From: an uncultured Paracoccaceae bacterium
GTDB lineage: Bacteria > Pseudomonadota > Alphaproteobacteria > Rhodobacterales > Rhodobacteraceae
DNA length: 64,000 nt
Direction of reading: 5' to 3'
NCBI GenBank assembly: GCA_947495795.1
Contig: CANMAI010000001.1
Location: 186,001-250,000, forward strand
Position 1 is the stretch's first letter. Every line of letters begins with the position of its first letter. The notes beneath the pieces are model-generated. The model saw only the letters and a program-made list of their open reading frames with translations. It was not told where the DNA came from and made no database searches. Positions 54,706 to 62,768 of this stretch are shown here, in pieces. Both the position numbers and the translations under genes were made by a program.

Positions 54706-55587
54706 CTACCCCGCAAGCGCCAGAACGTCGTTGGATACCGGCATACCCGCATCAATACGAAGCGTTGTAAATGCCCCCAGATCCGGCCCGCTCGCAGGCG
54801 GTGCATCACGGGGCCCGCCAAAGTTTGCGCCCATCCTGCTCCCGTCCGGTCTTGTGATCGGATAGCGCCCCGGCGGTAAATCGCGCAACGTACTGTCCTC
54901 CACAATCAGAAAACGCAGATCGCGGTGCTGGGCGCAGGCGCCCGCAACCGCCCCAAAATCCGCGCCGCGGCTATCCAGTCCACTGGCGATAACAACCGCT
55001 GCTCCACGCGGAACGATGCGGCTCAACCCAGCAAGCGCCCTACTGAGAGGCGGATCGGAAAGCCCTCCAGGTGCCGCATCCAGCGCAATATCATGCGCCC
55101 GCACCAGTCCACCGATCACGGCAAGCATACCGGAAACCCGCCCGCGTATAGGCACAATCACCGTCTCTTCTGCCGTTATGGCCATCAGCCCCACACGCCC
55201 ACCCGCCTCTGTCGCCTGCCACCCCAGCCGGGCGAGGTTCTCAGCAGCCGCAACAGATCGGAAAGCCCGGCGCATACCCCACAGCATTGAGGGTCGAAAA
55301 TCCGCCAACAGAAAAGTCACCTTGTCCCGCTCATCATGAAAGGTGCGGATATGCAACTTCCCGGTGCGGGCCGTCGCCCCACGATCCACATGCCGTATAT
55401 CGTCCCCATCGGCATATGCCCGGCTGTCCGCAATAACCTGCCCGTTGCCGCGCCGCCGGATAACAAACCCACCGGGGAGTGTGGTGATTGCAGGATCGAG
55501 CCGCTCACGCTTGAGGATAAAGGCGCGCTGCGCAATCAAATGTTCCGCGCGAATGCAAACGCCGCTGCCGTCGCCTTCCACAACCAT
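54706..55587 (-). CDS. DUF58-domain protein (MxaS-like)
   Basis: A 293-aa protein with the DUF58 core: Y-A-D-G-D-D-I-R-H-V-D near residues 58-68, followed by the VWA-like D-F-R-P-S-M-L segment near 97. DUF58 proteins accompany MoxR ATPases, for example MxaS in methanol dehydrogenase operons, and may present clients to them. It overlaps moxR by one base. Confidence 0.85.
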   Translation of the reverse strand: MVVEGDGSGVCIRAEHLIAQRAFILKRERLDPAITTLPGGFVIRRRGNGQVIADSRAYADGDDIRHVDRGATARTGKLHIRTFHDERDKVTFLLADFRPSMLWGMRRAFRSVAAAENLARLGWQATEAGGRVGLMAITAEETVIVPIRGRVSGMLAVIGGLVRAHDIALDAAPGGLSDPPLSRALAGLSRIVPRGAAVVIASGLDSRGADFGAVAGACAQHRDLRFLIVEDSTLRDLPPGRYPITRPDGSRMGANFGGPRDAPPASGPDLGAFTTLRIDAGMPVSNDVLALAG

Positions 55588-56546
55588 TACAGCGGCTCCG
55601 TTGCCTCAAGGATGTCGTTGATCACACGTCGCGCTGTCCGCCCTTCGGACATTGCCTTCCAGCTCAATACCAACCTGTGGGAGAGCGCATCTGCCGCCAG
55701 AGCCTCCACGTCTTCCGGCAAAGCGTGATCCCGTCCCTCCAGAAACCCCCGTGCCTTGGCGGCCGTAGCAAGCGCGATCGACCCGCGCGGCGAAACTGCA
55801 TGCTCGATTTCCGTGCTGAAGGGGGGCATGCGCGTCGCAACCACGATGCGTACGACATAATCGCGAAGGGCGGGCGAAAGATGCACATCAATCGCCTGCC
55901 TGCGAGCCTCTCGCAATGTCTCAAGATCTATCGCAGATATCGGCTTTGGGCTGATGCGGCTCTCCTCTTCCACCAGATCCAGGATGCGCCGCTCTGTCGC
56001 AAGATCCGGTTGCTCCAGCAGAACATGCAGCATGAACCTGTCGAGCTGCGCCTCAGGCAGCGGAAAGGTTCCTTCATGTTCAATAGGGTTCTGCGTGGCC
56101 ACCACGACAAAGGGATCAGGCAACTCGTAAGTGGTGCCGCCACTTGTCACCTGCTGTTCCGCCATTGCTTCCAGCAGGGCGGATTGAACCTTCGGTGGCG
56201 CGCGGTTAATCTCGTCAACCAGAACCAGATTGTGAAATACCGGGCCTCTGGCGAAGGAAAACGCACCCGTCTCCGGCTTGAAGACATCCGTTCCGGTAAG
56301 ATCGGACGGCAGGAGATCAGGCGTACACTGTATCCGCGCAAAATCTCCCGTCACCGCGCCGCTCATCAACCGCACAGCCCGCGTCTTGGCAAGGCCGGGC
56401 GCACCCTCGATCAGCAAATGCCCACCCGTCAGCAGCCCGATCAGCATGCGCTCGATCAGTATCTCGTTACCGATGAGCCCCGCTTTCAGCTGGTTCTTCA
56501 GCCGGGAAACCTCACCGGCAACACCCTGCAAAACCATATCTTCCAA
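55587..56546 (-). CDS. moxR: MoxR-family AAA+ ATPase
   Basis: A 319-aa AAA+ chaperone-like ATPase. Walker A G-A-P-G-L-A-K-T at 48-55, Walker B L-V-L-V-D-E-I-N near 111-118, sensor 1 A-T-Q-N-P near 152. MoxR/MxaR proteins act with VWA proteins to mature metalloenzymes or insert metal (MxaR in calcium methanol dehydrogenase). The TTG at 56546 has GGAGG at good distance; the ATG at 56537 is the alternative. First gene of a seven-gene operon. Confidence 0.92.
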   Translation of the reverse strand: MEDMVLQGVAGEVSRLKNQLKAGLIGNEILIERMLIGLLTGGHLLIEGAPGLAKTRAVRLMSGAVTGDFARIQCTPDLLPSDLTGTDVFKPETGAFSFARGPVFHNLVLVDEINRAPPKVQSALLEAMAEQQVTSGGTTYELPDPFVVVATQNPIEHEGTFPLPEAQLDRFMLHVLLEQPDLATERRILDLVEEESRISPKPISAIDLETLREARRQAIDVHLSPALRDYVVRIVVATRMPPFSTEIEHAVSPRGSIALATAAKARGFLEGRDHALPEDVEALAADALSHRLVLSWKAMSEGRTARRVINDILEATEPL

Positions 56547-56633
56547 AACGCGCCTCCACCGCTCGCCTGACCGTCAGTCTGCGCAAAAGCCGTTCCGAAC
56601 ACCATATATCCGTAGGTCGGAAGTAAGGCATCC

Positions 56634-57566
56634 TCAATCCGGTGTCGCGCTACAGTCCGGATCCAGCAAGGTGCCATACGAAGGTTCAGAGAGCGTGCTA
56701 TTGGCACGCGCAAGCAGCGCATCGAAATTTGAACGGATATGATCCAAAAAGTCGGAGGTGTTTGTCGTTGCCAGCGTGGTTGTCGCAAGAGCGTGCAGCA
56801 TGAAGACGTCAAACCCGCACAAACCCTTCGGATTGCTTCTCAGAAGGCCCTGCATAAAGCGCTCAGAGTCCCACGCCACATGGCGCAGATATGTTGGGTA
56901 TTCCTGAAGCTTGGAATAGAACGGCGTCTCACGGTCAAACTTCAGAATGTCCATGCCGAAAGTGAAAACCTGAAATAGTTCCTCGATCAGGATCGACGCA
57001 TAGAAAGCATGCTCAAGCGGGGTCACCTCAGCCATACCAGGCTGCATTATCATCATATGCGTCGCAGCCCCATTCCGCCCGAAAAAGCCATTGGCCTGTG
57101 CCGGGGAAAAGATCGGCTCTTCGTGGTGCCGGGGCAGGCCGATTTCAAACATATCGTCCAGATACCGCAGATCCGCGTTGTAAAGCCGCCCCGATGGCAA
57201 GCCATGATAGAGGCGGATATAGACGCGCTGACGAGCCGGGCAATCGGTGATCTCTCCGCCAACGAATGAGATCGTCTTCCTGCGCCCGAAAACGTCACGA
57301 AGCAGATCGGAAAATACCTTCAGCGTGGCCTTCGAGATGGGGTGCGGAGGATCACCAAAGAGGCAGACACCGCCGGTGGCCACTGTCTTGCCGTTGAAAA
57401 GAACGGGAGGGGCACCGGGGTCGTGCCGAAAGCGGGACGAGCGATAATCAAACACCCAGCCCTTTTCAGCAATCTGCAGAAAATCCCCTCGGCTTGGCTG
57501 TGCCTGCGTTTCTCCTGCAAAAATCAGGCAAAAACCTGCAAACATCAGCGCTGCAAGTTTCGGCAT
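56634..57566 (-). CDS. Exported protein of unknown function upstream of moxR
   Basis: A 310-aa exported protein (signal peptide M-P-K-L-A-A-L-M-F-A-G...T-Q-A). Four or more Cys are present (G-V-C-L, T-D-C-P, L-C-G and D-C-S near the end). The I-L-I-E-E-L-F-Q segment near 205 is faintly like Glu-rich helices of metal-dependent hydrolases or DUF2927 proteins, but I do not assign a family. The ATG at 57566 follows GGGAG. It reads into moxR after 87 bp, so it may be part of that operon. Confidence 0.75.
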   Translation of the reverse strand: MPKLAALMFAGFCLIFAGETQAQPSRGDFLQIAEKGWVFDYRSSRFRHDPGAPPVLFNGKTVATGGVCLFGDPPHPISKATLKVFSDLLRDVFGRRKTISFVGGEITDCPARQRVYIRLYHGLPSGRLYNADLRYLDDMFEIGLPRHHEEPIFSPAQANGFFGRNGAATHMMIMQPGMAEVTPLEHAFYASILIEELFQVFTFGMDILKFDRETPFYSKLQEYPTYLRHVAWDSERFMQGLLRSNPKGLCGFDVFMLHALATTTLATTNTSDFLDHIRSNFDALLARANSTLSEPSYGTLLDPDCSATPD

Positions 57567-57741
57567 GAGGCAGCTCCCTTTCTGGCTCTGGTCAGGTTTC
57601 GGGATTAATTTTCCTGATTTCAGGTGTAAATACAGGCGAGGCTTTTGTGTCGTTCCTGAGTGGAAACAGTATGAGGCCAGGAGTTCCAACCCTTCTATCG
57701 CGCCTTCCTGTCAATAGAACACGCCTCCAAACAACGTGCAT

Positions 57742-59010
57742 CTATCCAAAAATGTCCTTTGATATACTGGCATACCAACCCACAGATTCCTCATATGTCG
57801 CCCTGCGGGTGTCTTCGGTTTCTCCGATCTGGGAGATGAAACCATCAATACGGCTGATTTTCTCAGAAGTCGCCTCATAAGTAGCGCCAACCTTAACACC
57901 ATCTTCAGGTGCGATCAGCGACCAGCATGTATTGGAGAAACGAGCAGGAAACACTGTGGAGCCGGTAAGAGTCCCGCGAATGGCATTCGCACAAACCTTC
58001 GCCTGAGAGTTTGCAGAAAAGGCGGATTTCGGCATATCGCCCTGAGCGCTGGCATCGCCCAACACATAGATATCTGCATTTGCCTTCGTGCTCATGTCAG
58101 CAGCATTCACCGGCGCCCAATTGCCTTCCGTAACCCCGGCAAGATGCGCAATCCGCCCCGCCTTCATGGCCGGAATAACGTTGCAGGCGTCAACCTTCGT
58201 TACCTCACCGTCAATCGTCACGGTCATGGCGGAAGGATCAACCGAAACAGCGCCGCCGCCAAACTCCTCACCAATCCAGTCGATCATGCCCGTGTAGTGT
58301 GCATCCCAACCCTCCTCAAAAAGGGCCATCTTGGAAAATTTCGGCTTCGGATCCGCGACGATAATCTTTGCGGTTGGGTTCGTATCTTTCAGAATATGCG
58401 CGATCATCGAAACCCGCTCATAAGGCCCAGGCGGGCAACGGTAAGGGTTGGGCGGCGCAACCATGGCAAAAGTGCCGCCCTCGCGCATTGCTAGGATCTG
58501 CGCGCGGAGAAGCTCGGTTTGCGAGCCGGCCTTATAGGCGTGGGGCATAGCATTCTGTGCGGAAACGTCCCAGCCCTCAACAGCGCCTTCAACAAAGTCG
58601 ATACCAGGGCTGAGGATAAGCTTGTCGTAAGGTAAAGCGCCGCCTCCAGCGAGGGAAACCATCTTTGCGGAACTGTCCACATCCACCGCCCAATCATGAA
58701 CGACGTTGATACCGTATTCGGAGGCGAGCGTTCCGTAGGAATGCCCAATCGAGGAGATGTTGCGGAAACCGCCGACATAAAGATTGGAGAAAAAGCAGCT
58801 GTAATAGGTGCGGGTTGGCTCGATAAGCGTGACGTTGATGGCGCCCTCGCTGTCCTTTGCCAGATAACGGGCAGCCGTGCTCCCGCCCGCGCCGCCACCC
58901 ACCACCACGACATTCGGTCTGCCTCCCCCGGCTGCAAGGCTCAAGCCTACAGAAGATGTGGCCGCGAGTGCTGTCGCGGAGCCGATCACTGTGCGTCGGT
59001 TGAGGTTCAT
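57742..59010 (-). CDS. soxF: Flavocytochrome c sulfide dehydrogenase flavoprotein (SoxF)
   Basis: A 422-aa FAD protein of the sulfide:cytochrome c oxidoreductase family, with a Tat-type leader (N-R-R-T-V-I-G), FAD motif G-G-G-A-G-G-S near 38-44 and the C-terminal FCSD flavin-binding domain. Redox Cys pairs are suggested by Y-Y-S-C-F-F and N-T-C-W-S. It oxidises sulfide or polysulfide and passes electrons to a c-type cytochrome, likely the product of the gene just upstream. The 175 bp before the next gene (57567-57741) hold only a short CCTGA-TT-TCAGG inverted repeat at 57613-57624. Confidence 0.9.
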   Translation of the reverse strand: MNLNRRTVIGSATALAATSSVGLSLAAGGGRPNVVVVGGGAGGSTAARYLAKDSEGAINVTLIEPTRTYYSCFFSNLYVGGFRNISSIGHSYGTLASEYGINVVHDWAVDVDSSAKMVSLAGGGALPYDKLILSPGIDFVEGAVEGWDVSAQNAMPHAYKAGSQTELLRAQILAMREGGTFAMVAPPNPYRCPPGPYERVSMIAHILKDTNPTAKIIVADPKPKFSKMALFEEGWDAHYTGMIDWIGEEFGGGAVSVDPSAMTVTIDGEVTKVDACNVIPAMKAGRIAHLAGVTEGNWAPVNAADMSTKANADIYVLGDASAQGDMPKSAFSANSQAKVCANAIRGTLTGSTVFPARFSNTCWSLIAPEDGVKVGATYEATSEKISRIDGFISQIGETEDTRRATYEESVGWYASISKDIFG

Positions 59011-59046
59011 CTGTTGTCCTTCCCTGATGTGGCGCTTATGCAGCCC

Positions 59047-59355
59047 CTATTCCGGGCTTTCATAATAAGCTGCGAGGGCTGCAATATCGGTATCCGTCAG
59101 GCGACTGGCGATCATGTTCATCACCGGATGCATACGCTCTTTCGATCTGTAGGCGCGAAGAGCCGCACTGAATGCCTGGATGCTTTGGCCCGCAATCGGT
59201 GGAATGCCATCGCTTTCTCCTGATGTCTGATGGCAGGTCATGCATTCTGTGCTCAGAAAGGCACCATACTCAGGATCACCTTCAGGCAGCCGATCCTCTG
59301 CCATAGCCATGCCGGCGCTAAAGGCGAAAGCAATTGTAAGCTTTGAGTGGTCCAT
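59047..59355 (-). CDS. Small monohaem cytochrome c, partner of SoxF
   Basis: A 102-aa exported cytochrome: signal peptide (ending A-M-A near residue 19), C-M-T-C-H at 38-42 and a likely axial Met in M-H-P-V-M-N-M. Its size fits the single-haem cytochrome partner of flavocytochrome c, or a shortened SoxE. It starts directly after the soxZ stop and is 36 bp before soxF. Confidence 0.87.
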   Translation of the reverse strand: MDHSKLTIAFAFSAGMAMAEDRLPEGDPEYGAFLSTECMTCHQTSGESDGIPPIAGQSIQAFSAALRAYRSKERMHPVMNMIASRLTDTDIAALAAYYESPE

Positions 59356-59685
59356 CTAGGTGATCACGATATTGCGGCTTTCGGAATAAATGGAGCCGTC
59401 ATCATCGTACCATATGAAGCTGAATGTACCACTTTCCAGCACCCGGGCCTCGAACTTGAAATACGGGTTTCTGGAAACGGAAGGTTCGATCCTTATATCG
59501 ATCACTGTTTGCCCTTCAAAAGCGCAGACAAAGCGGTTGATGATCGAACGAGGGATGGTTTTGCCCGCCGCATCGAGGCGATGGCCGTTCTCCATTCTGT
59601 GCGAGATCAGTGTTTTGATTATGATAGTTTCGCCCGCATGCGCCGCCTTTGGCAGCTTTATCCGGGCTCTGATACCTTCAGCCAT
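59356..59685 (-). CDS. soxZ: SoxZ
   Basis: A 109-aa cytoplasm-to-periplasm passenger (no signal peptide; exported bound to SoxY) with an Ig-like fold. R-A-R-I-K-L-P and the C-terminal F-S-F-I-W-Y-D-D-D-G are typical of SoxZ. The ATG at 59685 follows AGAGG; a TTG at 59706 overlapping the soxY stop is the alternative. It pairs with SoxY as the sulfur carrier. Confidence 0.92.
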   Translation of the reverse strand: MAEGIRARIKLPKAAHAGETIIIKTLISHRMENGHRLDAAGKTIPRSIINRFVCAFEGQTVIDIRIEPSVSRNPYFKFEARVLESGTFSFIWYDDDGSIYSESRNIVIT

Positions 59686-59702
59686 CAGGCGCCTCTCATC
59701 CG

Positions 59703-60122
59703 TCAAACATTGCAGCCGCCAACGGTCACGGAAACCGGGGCGACGGTGCTGCGGAAAGTGCCATCCTCCAGACGGGCAATGGCAATAACATCCTGACTGT
59801 TTGCAAGCCTGATTTTCGTGGCGGCTGCACTATTGGCGGCAATTGGGCCGAAGCGAAAACGCACAACCTCCTGATTGGGATTATCCAGTGCAAAGATAGC
59901 GATGGCCGATGCACCAAGCGCAGAAACCTGCAGCGGAACAGCGTGTCCATCATCGACATGAGGCGGGACGACAAGCTCTATACCGCCCTGCACAATAGAA
60001 GCGCCACCGGTGAATTGAAGGATTGCCTCATGATCAAGCGTTGCCGATGCAGGCGAAGAGAGAGTAGCAGCCGCAAGAGTGCCAGAACCCAGAGCCAGAA
60101 CAGTACGGCGCGAATAAAGCAT
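59703..60122 (-). CDS. soxY: SoxY sulfur carrier
   Basis: A 139-aa exported protein with a Tat leader (S-R-R-T-V-L-A-L-G) and the C-terminal carrier motif V-G-G-C-N-V, whose Cys carries the sulfur substrate. The usual end is G-G-C-G-(G); here Asn-Val follows the Cys. The ATG at 60122 has AAGGAGG upstream. First gene of the short sox set; soxA, soxX, soxB, soxC and soxD are not in the window. Confidence 0.9.
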   Translation of the reverse strand: MLYSRRTVLALGSGTLAAATLSSPASATLDHEAILQFTGGASIVQGGIELVVPPHVDDGHAVPLQVSALGASAIAIFALDNPNQEVVRFRFGPIAANSAAATKIRLANSQDVIAIARLEDGTFRSTVAPVSVTVGGCNV

Positions 60123-60151
60123 CAAAAACCCCTCCTTGAACAATCGACACC

Positions 60152-60181
60152 ATAACACAGTTTCGCGGCTACCTCGTGCAA
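60152..60181 (-). promoter_or_regulatory. Possible soxY promoter
   Basis: On the coding strand, TTGCAC (60181-60176), an 18-bp spacer and TGTTAT (60157-60152) resemble a sigma70 promoter 30 bp before the soxY start. It lies between soxY and the transposase remnant and is intact. Weak evidence by hexamer match only. Confidence 0.3.
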
Positions 60182-60253
60182 TCGAACACCAGAATGAAAC
60201 GCGGGAGTCCACACGTCAGAACAGCAAACCCGGAGATCGCTAGTGTCCGCCGA

Positions 60254-60592
60254 TCAAGCTGCGTTCACAATCTCGACCTTAGTGGGCGATTGCGAGGTGC
60301 CCCAAGTCTCTTGAACACCTGGCTTGTTCTTTTTTTGTTCCGCTTCATAGTCAACTGGCGACAGCATGCCATTGTTGGTGTGCTTGCGGGTTGGGCTGTA
60401 GGTCCCCCTGATCCGTTCGCGCTTCAAAAAGATGGAAGAAGCTTTCTGCGGCCGCATTGTCCTTTGCCCATCAGGCGATTTGCATAGCAAATCTGTTGAG
60501 AGGAGGGGCAATTACCGCGCCTTCTCATGCTGGCAACCAGATTGTGTTTGCGAGAAAGGGTTGCCAGTCTTTCCTGGTGAACTGCGAACCTT
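60254..60592 (-). pseudogene. Remnant of an IS3-family transposase (3' end)
   Basis: Pieces of an OrfB-type transposase C-terminus appear in different frames: G-S-Q-F-T-R-K-D-W-Q near 60590, then D-N-A-A-A-E-S-F-F (the DDE glutamate region), then N-G-M-L-S-P-V-D-Y-E, ending at a TGA at 60254. Frameshifts and an internal deletion break the frame. The 5' part is missing where the next element begins, so it is a dead relic. Confidence 0.7.
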
Positions 60593-60654
60593 TGAAGTGG
60601 TCCCGTGTTTTCGGACAGTTCTGCAGCTTTGCTAATGTGTATCGGGTTTAGGTA

Positions 60655-61508
60655 TCATGCTGCTTTCTGCTTTTCCAAGCCTGCCCAATATGCGTCGTCT
60701 GGCATCTGCCGATCAAGCGCAGAGTGGGGCCGCTTGGTGTTGTAGAACGTGATCCAAGCCTTGATGAGCCGCCGAGCCTGGAAGCCATCGTTGATTTCTT
60801 CGAGATAGATGGCCTTCTGCCTCGGGAATCGCCACAAGCGCTCGAAGAAGATGTTGTCCAGATATCGACCTCTTCCATCCATTGAGATGCGCACGCCCGC
60901 TTCGGTCAGTGTGTTGATCAAGGCCGATCCCGTGAACTGGCCGCTTGATCCGTATTCATGATCTCGGGTGGGCTGAACTTCTGGACCGCTTCATTCAGGG
61001 CACCGACGTAGAAGTCGGCATGCATCGTGTTCGACAGCCGCCAACTCAGGATCTTGCGCGTCGCCCAATCCATGATGGCGACCAAATACAGGAACCCGTT
61101 TCACACCGGCACAAAGGTGATGTCAGCACACCAAACCTGATTGGGCCGGTCGACCTTCATCTTTCTCAACAAGTAGGGAAAGACTGGATGCCGCAGGTGC
61201 GGCTGGCTGGTCAAAGGGCGTTTTTAGATCGCCTCCAACCCCATCGTTGCCATCAGACGTCTGACGCGGTGATGGCCCATTGCAACGTCCTCCCGGCGCA
61301 GATAGGCTGCGATCTGGCGGCTGCCGAAAAACGGGTATTTGGTGAACACGCAGTCGATCTCTTTCATCATTGACAGCGTTGACGCATCTATCCCAACGGG
61401 CGTGTAGTAGAACACCAAACGGCTCAGGCTCACCAGCTTACATTGCTGGCTGATGCTCGGCTTTGGGTGGTTGCGCTGGATCATCGAACGTTTCTTTGCC
61501 GGGCTCAC
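60655..61508 (-). pseudogene. Broken IS3-family OrfB transposase
   Basis: The frame starts well (R-S-M-I-Q-R-N-H-P, then Y-P-F-F-G-S-R-Q-I-A) but stops at TAA (61226-61224), where relatives have a Tyr codon, and again at TGA (61103-61101). It then shifts frame just after N-T-D-Q near 60950. DDE-type segments C-A-D-I-T-F, N-T-D-Q and F-F-E-R-L-W are still readable. No functional transposase can be made. Confidence 0.85.
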
Positions 61509-61828
61509 CTTTTGAGCCCTTCGGACAAAAAATCATTCTTGATCGCCAACCTCCTGATCTCGGCGTCAAGCTCTTTGACCTCGGCCTCGGTCGGACCACT
61601 CTGCTTGCCGTCAGAGAACACATCTGCCATCCCGCCGACGGCTTGCCGCTTCCAGATGCTGAACTGGTTCGGGCTCAACTGATGCTTCGCTACGATCTCC
61701 TGTACGGTCTTATCGCCACGCCGCGCTTCCAACGCTACCTTGGCCTTAAACTGATCTGTAAAGTTCCAGCGCTTCGCCAGTCTCTTATCCTTCCACAAGG
61801 GTTGGATACACCTTAGCTGACTGTCCAA
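61505..61828 (-). CDS. IS3-family OrfA (helix-turn-helix protein), start degraded
   Basis: A 107-aa frame with the OrfA helix-turn-helix (T-V-Q-E-I-V-A-K-H-Q-L-S-P-N-Q-F) and a leucine-zipper-like tail. Relatives usually start at M-A-K-R-W; here that position (61780) reads CTG after AAGGATAAGAG, so the usual start may be lost, and only a TTG at 61828 opens the frame. It overlaps orfB by 4 bp, as in active elements that use frameshifting. Confidence 0.65.
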   Translation of the reverse strand: MDSQLRCIQPLWKDKRLAKRWNFTDQFKAKVALEARRGDKTVQEIVAKHQLSPNQFSIWKRQAVGGMADVFSDGKQSGPTEAEVKELDAEIRRLAIKNDFLSEGLKR

Positions 61829-61846
61829 TTTGCTCAGACCATTTCA

Positions 61847-62021
61847 TGCGGCAGTCGGTGATTTCAATTGAACGCGAAGCGCTTGAAGCATTGCCAAACT
61901 GGGGCAAAGTAGCGCGACTGTGAAAGTCAATGTCTCTGCATCTTGTCTAGCTTCTTGAGTGGTATCAGAGGGATCTTTTCAGGCAGGCTCCCGCTTCTGG
62001 AAACAACTTGGTAGTTTGCCA
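61847..62021. other. Intergenic region between the IS and flgD
   Basis: These 175 bp hold no convincing gene. A 25-codon plus-strand frame (61846-61923) starting ATG right at the IS edge may be the tail of a gene cut by the insertion, but it is too short to identify. No terminator hairpin is obvious after the convergent flgD stop. Confidence 0.4.
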
Positions 62022-62732
62022 CTATGCGGCCTCCCGGACCGCCGTCACCTCTGAAAGAGGCATCTGTGTACCATCGGGTGCAACGAGTACGCCGGCTCCG
62101 CCATCCATCCGGACTTCTGCAACCGGCACAAAGACGCGGCCATCAATTGCACCAAGAGGCTCGTCTCCAGTACTGTATTCAACGGTGAAGCTGTAGTCGC
62201 CCTCTGCCGCCAGCGTCCCATCATCCTGAAGCCCGTTCCACACGACATAGCGTTGGATGGTGTCCACTGGCCGGGTTCTAACAGTCTCGCCGAAATCGTT
62301 TCGTACAACCAGCGTTGCGGTCTCTGCAGTCGCGATTGGCGTTGTCTCGATCTCAAGAGGCGCTCCCTCGAATGGGGCGCTGGATGCAAACCGCACTTCC
62401 CGCCCGATCCATTCGGCCAGAGCCACCAGATCATCACCACCGGAAAGGGCTTGAAGAATCGAATCCAATGTATCGTTGGAGCGTATCTGCTGCTCAACAG
62501 CCGAGAAGCTGGCGAGTTGAGCGACAAATTCTGTGGATTCGGTAGGATTGAGGGGATCCTGATTGCGCATCTGGGCTGTCAACAGCGTGAGAAACGTCTC
62601 AAAGTCAGAGGTAAGCGCTGCTGCATTCGTAGCGGAAACATCACCGGAGGGTGGCGGAAGAGGTTCCGTCCGATCAGGTGTGTTTTGAACTTTGTCAGCC
62701 GCGCGTACCGGAAAGGCGGGAGTGTTCAACAT
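62022..62732 (-). CDS. flgD: Flagellar hook-capping protein FlgD
   Basis: A 236-aa scaffold protein that caps the growing flagellar hook. The conserved N-terminal segment F-L-T-L-L-T-A-Q-M-R-N-Q-D-P-L (about 47-61) followed by E-F-V-A-Q-L-A-S-F-S-A-V-E-Q is the FlgD signature; the C-terminal half has the FlgD Ig/tudor-like region (Y-V-V-W-N-G-L). The ATG at 62732 has AAGGAG nine bases upstream. It follows fliK by 36 bp. Confidence 0.95.
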   Translation of the reverse strand: MLNTPAFPVRAADKVQNTPDRTEPLPPPSGDVSATNAAALTSDFETFLTLLTAQMRNQDPLNPTESTEFVAQLASFSAVEQQIRSNDTLDSILQALSGGDDLVALAEWIGREVRFASSAPFEGAPLEIETTPIATAETATLVVRNDFGETVRTRPVDTIQRYVVWNGLQDDGTLAAEGDYSFTVEYSTGDEPLGAIDGRVFVPVAEVRMDGGAGVLVAPDGTQMPLSEVTAVREAA

Positions 62733-62768
62733 CAATATAGTCTCCTTGATTATCCAGAAGGGCGCCGA

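Larger units (their letters stand above)
60593..61846 (-). mobile_element. IS3-family insertion sequence, inactive
   Basis: The ends match as inverted repeats: both read inward TGAA(G/A)TGGTC, ten variable bases, then GGACAGT, giving a 1254-bp element of normal IS3 size. It contains orfA (61505-61828) and a broken orfB (60655-61508) in the usual overlapping order. I see no 3- or 4-bp target duplication (CTT on the left, TGC on the right). It abuts the older transposase remnant on its left and sits between the sox and flagellar genes. Confidence 0.75.

Noticed and set aside
61846-61923. 25-codon plus-strand frame beginning at the IS right edge
   Set aside because: Too short, no identifiable domain and no ribosome site. 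At most a cut-off gene tail, so not listed as a gene.
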